From NCBI RefSeq assembly GCF_014648815.1, contig NZ_BMRV01000001.1, positions 620,001 through 684,000 on the forward strand: 64,000 nucleotides of DNA, read 5' to 3'. The notes beneath the pieces are model-generated. The model worked only from the letters and a program-made list of their open reading frames with translations, made no database searches and had not been told where the DNA came from. How positions within the stretch are numbered: position 1 is the stretch's first letter; every line of letters starts with the position of its first letter. Shown here one piece after another: positions 63,785-64,000 of this stretch. This stretch comes from Streptomyces flaveolus. Its GTDB lineage: Bacteria; Actinomycetota; Actinomycetes; Streptomycetales; Streptomycetaceae. Both the position numbers and the translations under genes were made by a program.

Positions 63785-63861
63785 CCTCGGCCGGACCGCC
63801 GGCTTCCGCACCGCACCGGCCGCCCGCGCACGCACGGGCTCCCGCACACGGACCGTCAGAC

Positions 63862-63900
63862 AGCCGGTGCCGGCATCCACTTGGGTGACCGGCACCGGCT
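63862..63900 (+). terminator. terminator of the uvrC-whiA operon
   Basis: Perfect 12-base-pair stem AGCCGGTGCCGG (63862-63873) / CCGGCACCGGCT (63889-63900) with a 15-base loop, 78 bases after whiA. Confidence 0.85.
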
Positions 63901-63994
63901 TCGGCGTGTCTTTACCGCGCTCTTGACTCGATCTTGAGGTGTCATGAGCCTGGCATCTGTTCGCTGCTGTGGCGGACCCACGCTAGGGGGGTTC

Positions 63995-64000
63995 ATGAGA
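63995..64000 (+). CDS. possible start of the next gene (cut by the window edge)
   Basis: ATG AGA at the very end, preceded by AGGGGGG about four bases upstream and by an AT-richer stretch with TTGACT and TTGAGG hexamers around 63920-63945. Only two codons are visible, so the product cannot be named. Confidence 0.3.

Noticed and set aside
1..64000. Search for prophage, insertion sequences, CRISPR arrays, toxin-antitoxin loci, tRNA genes or a secondary-metabolite cluster
   Set aside because: No transposase, integrase, spacer-repeat pattern, tRNA-like cloverleaf or biosynthetic core gene was recognised. The region reads as conserved chromosomal core, so I do not claim an exotic accessory system.

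Overview
The window is 64 kb of very GC-rich, densely coding DNA. It has frequent GTG starts, GGAGG-type ribosome binding sites, many ATGA/GTGA stop-start overlaps and several leaderless genes. The gene content (WhiA, mycothiol-dependent isomerase family, DUF397/XRE regulatory modules, HATPase regulators) and the order polA - rpsA - coaE - uvrB - uvrA - uvrC-rapZ-yvcK-whiA indicate core chromosome of a Streptomyces species. I see no prophage, insertion sequence, CRISPR array, tRNA or rRNA gene, and no biosynthetic gene cluster.

Layout. 1-9.7 kb: the 3' part of polA, a small hypothetical gene, a DUF4184 membrane protein, a secreted lytic transglycosylase, the helicase hrpB and a SAM methyltransferase. 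9.8-15.8 kb: rpsA with a strong promoter and structured leader, a PAC2 protein, coaE, a TPR protein, a DUF6343 membrane protein, a methyltransferase and a DoxX protein. 15.8-23.4 kb: an S4-domain protein, a family 5 uracil-DNA glycosylase, prolyl aminopeptidase, GNAT and RidA proteins, a nucleotidyltransferase-like protein, a FUSC transporter, a DUF899 protein and a small ORF. 23.4-29.1 kb: an ABC exporter and a WhiJ-like regulatory module (HATPase, XRE-DUF5753 and DUF397, with paired dyad operators), then a methyltransferase. 29.1-39 kb: an orphan GltD, a DUF1772 protein, a uridine-kinase-like protein, CorA, a methyltransferase, the psuG-psuK pseudouridine catabolism pair, ogt, a secreted glycerophosphodiesterase and an MHYT protein. 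39-46.5 kb: uvrB, two TerD-family genes, and terC behind a yybP-ykoY-type manganese riboswitch, then a Ca2+/H+ antiporter. 46.5-58.3 kb: an LD-carboxypeptidase-like protein, aroQ, a metallo-beta-lactamase protein, a maleylpyruvate isomerase-family protein, uvrA, YceI with a divergent regulator, a lacI-pfkB operon with a near-perfect operator, a Rieske lipoprotein and an HTH regulator. 58.6-63.8 kb: the overlapping operon uvrC-rapZ-yvcK-whiA, closed by a terminator. The first bases of another gene may lie at the right edge.

How it fits together. The strongest unifying signal is a shared promoter element, YTGTCRGTS-N8-TANNNT, in front of uvrB, uvrA, uvrC, ogt and the first terD gene, with an 8-base spacer in all five. 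It matches the RecA/LexA-independent DNA-damage promoter (RecA-NDp type, now linked to PafBC in actinobacteria). The whole UvrABC excision set, an alkyl-transfer repair protein and a stress gene would then be co-induced. Because uvrC heads the operon that ends in whiA, the same promoter could also feed RapZ, YvcK and the sporulation regulator WhiA. The second strong signal is the terC leader: the 3' strand of the riboswitch P1 helix is perfectly complementary (10 of 10 bases) to the terC ribosome binding site, which gives a simple translational switch.
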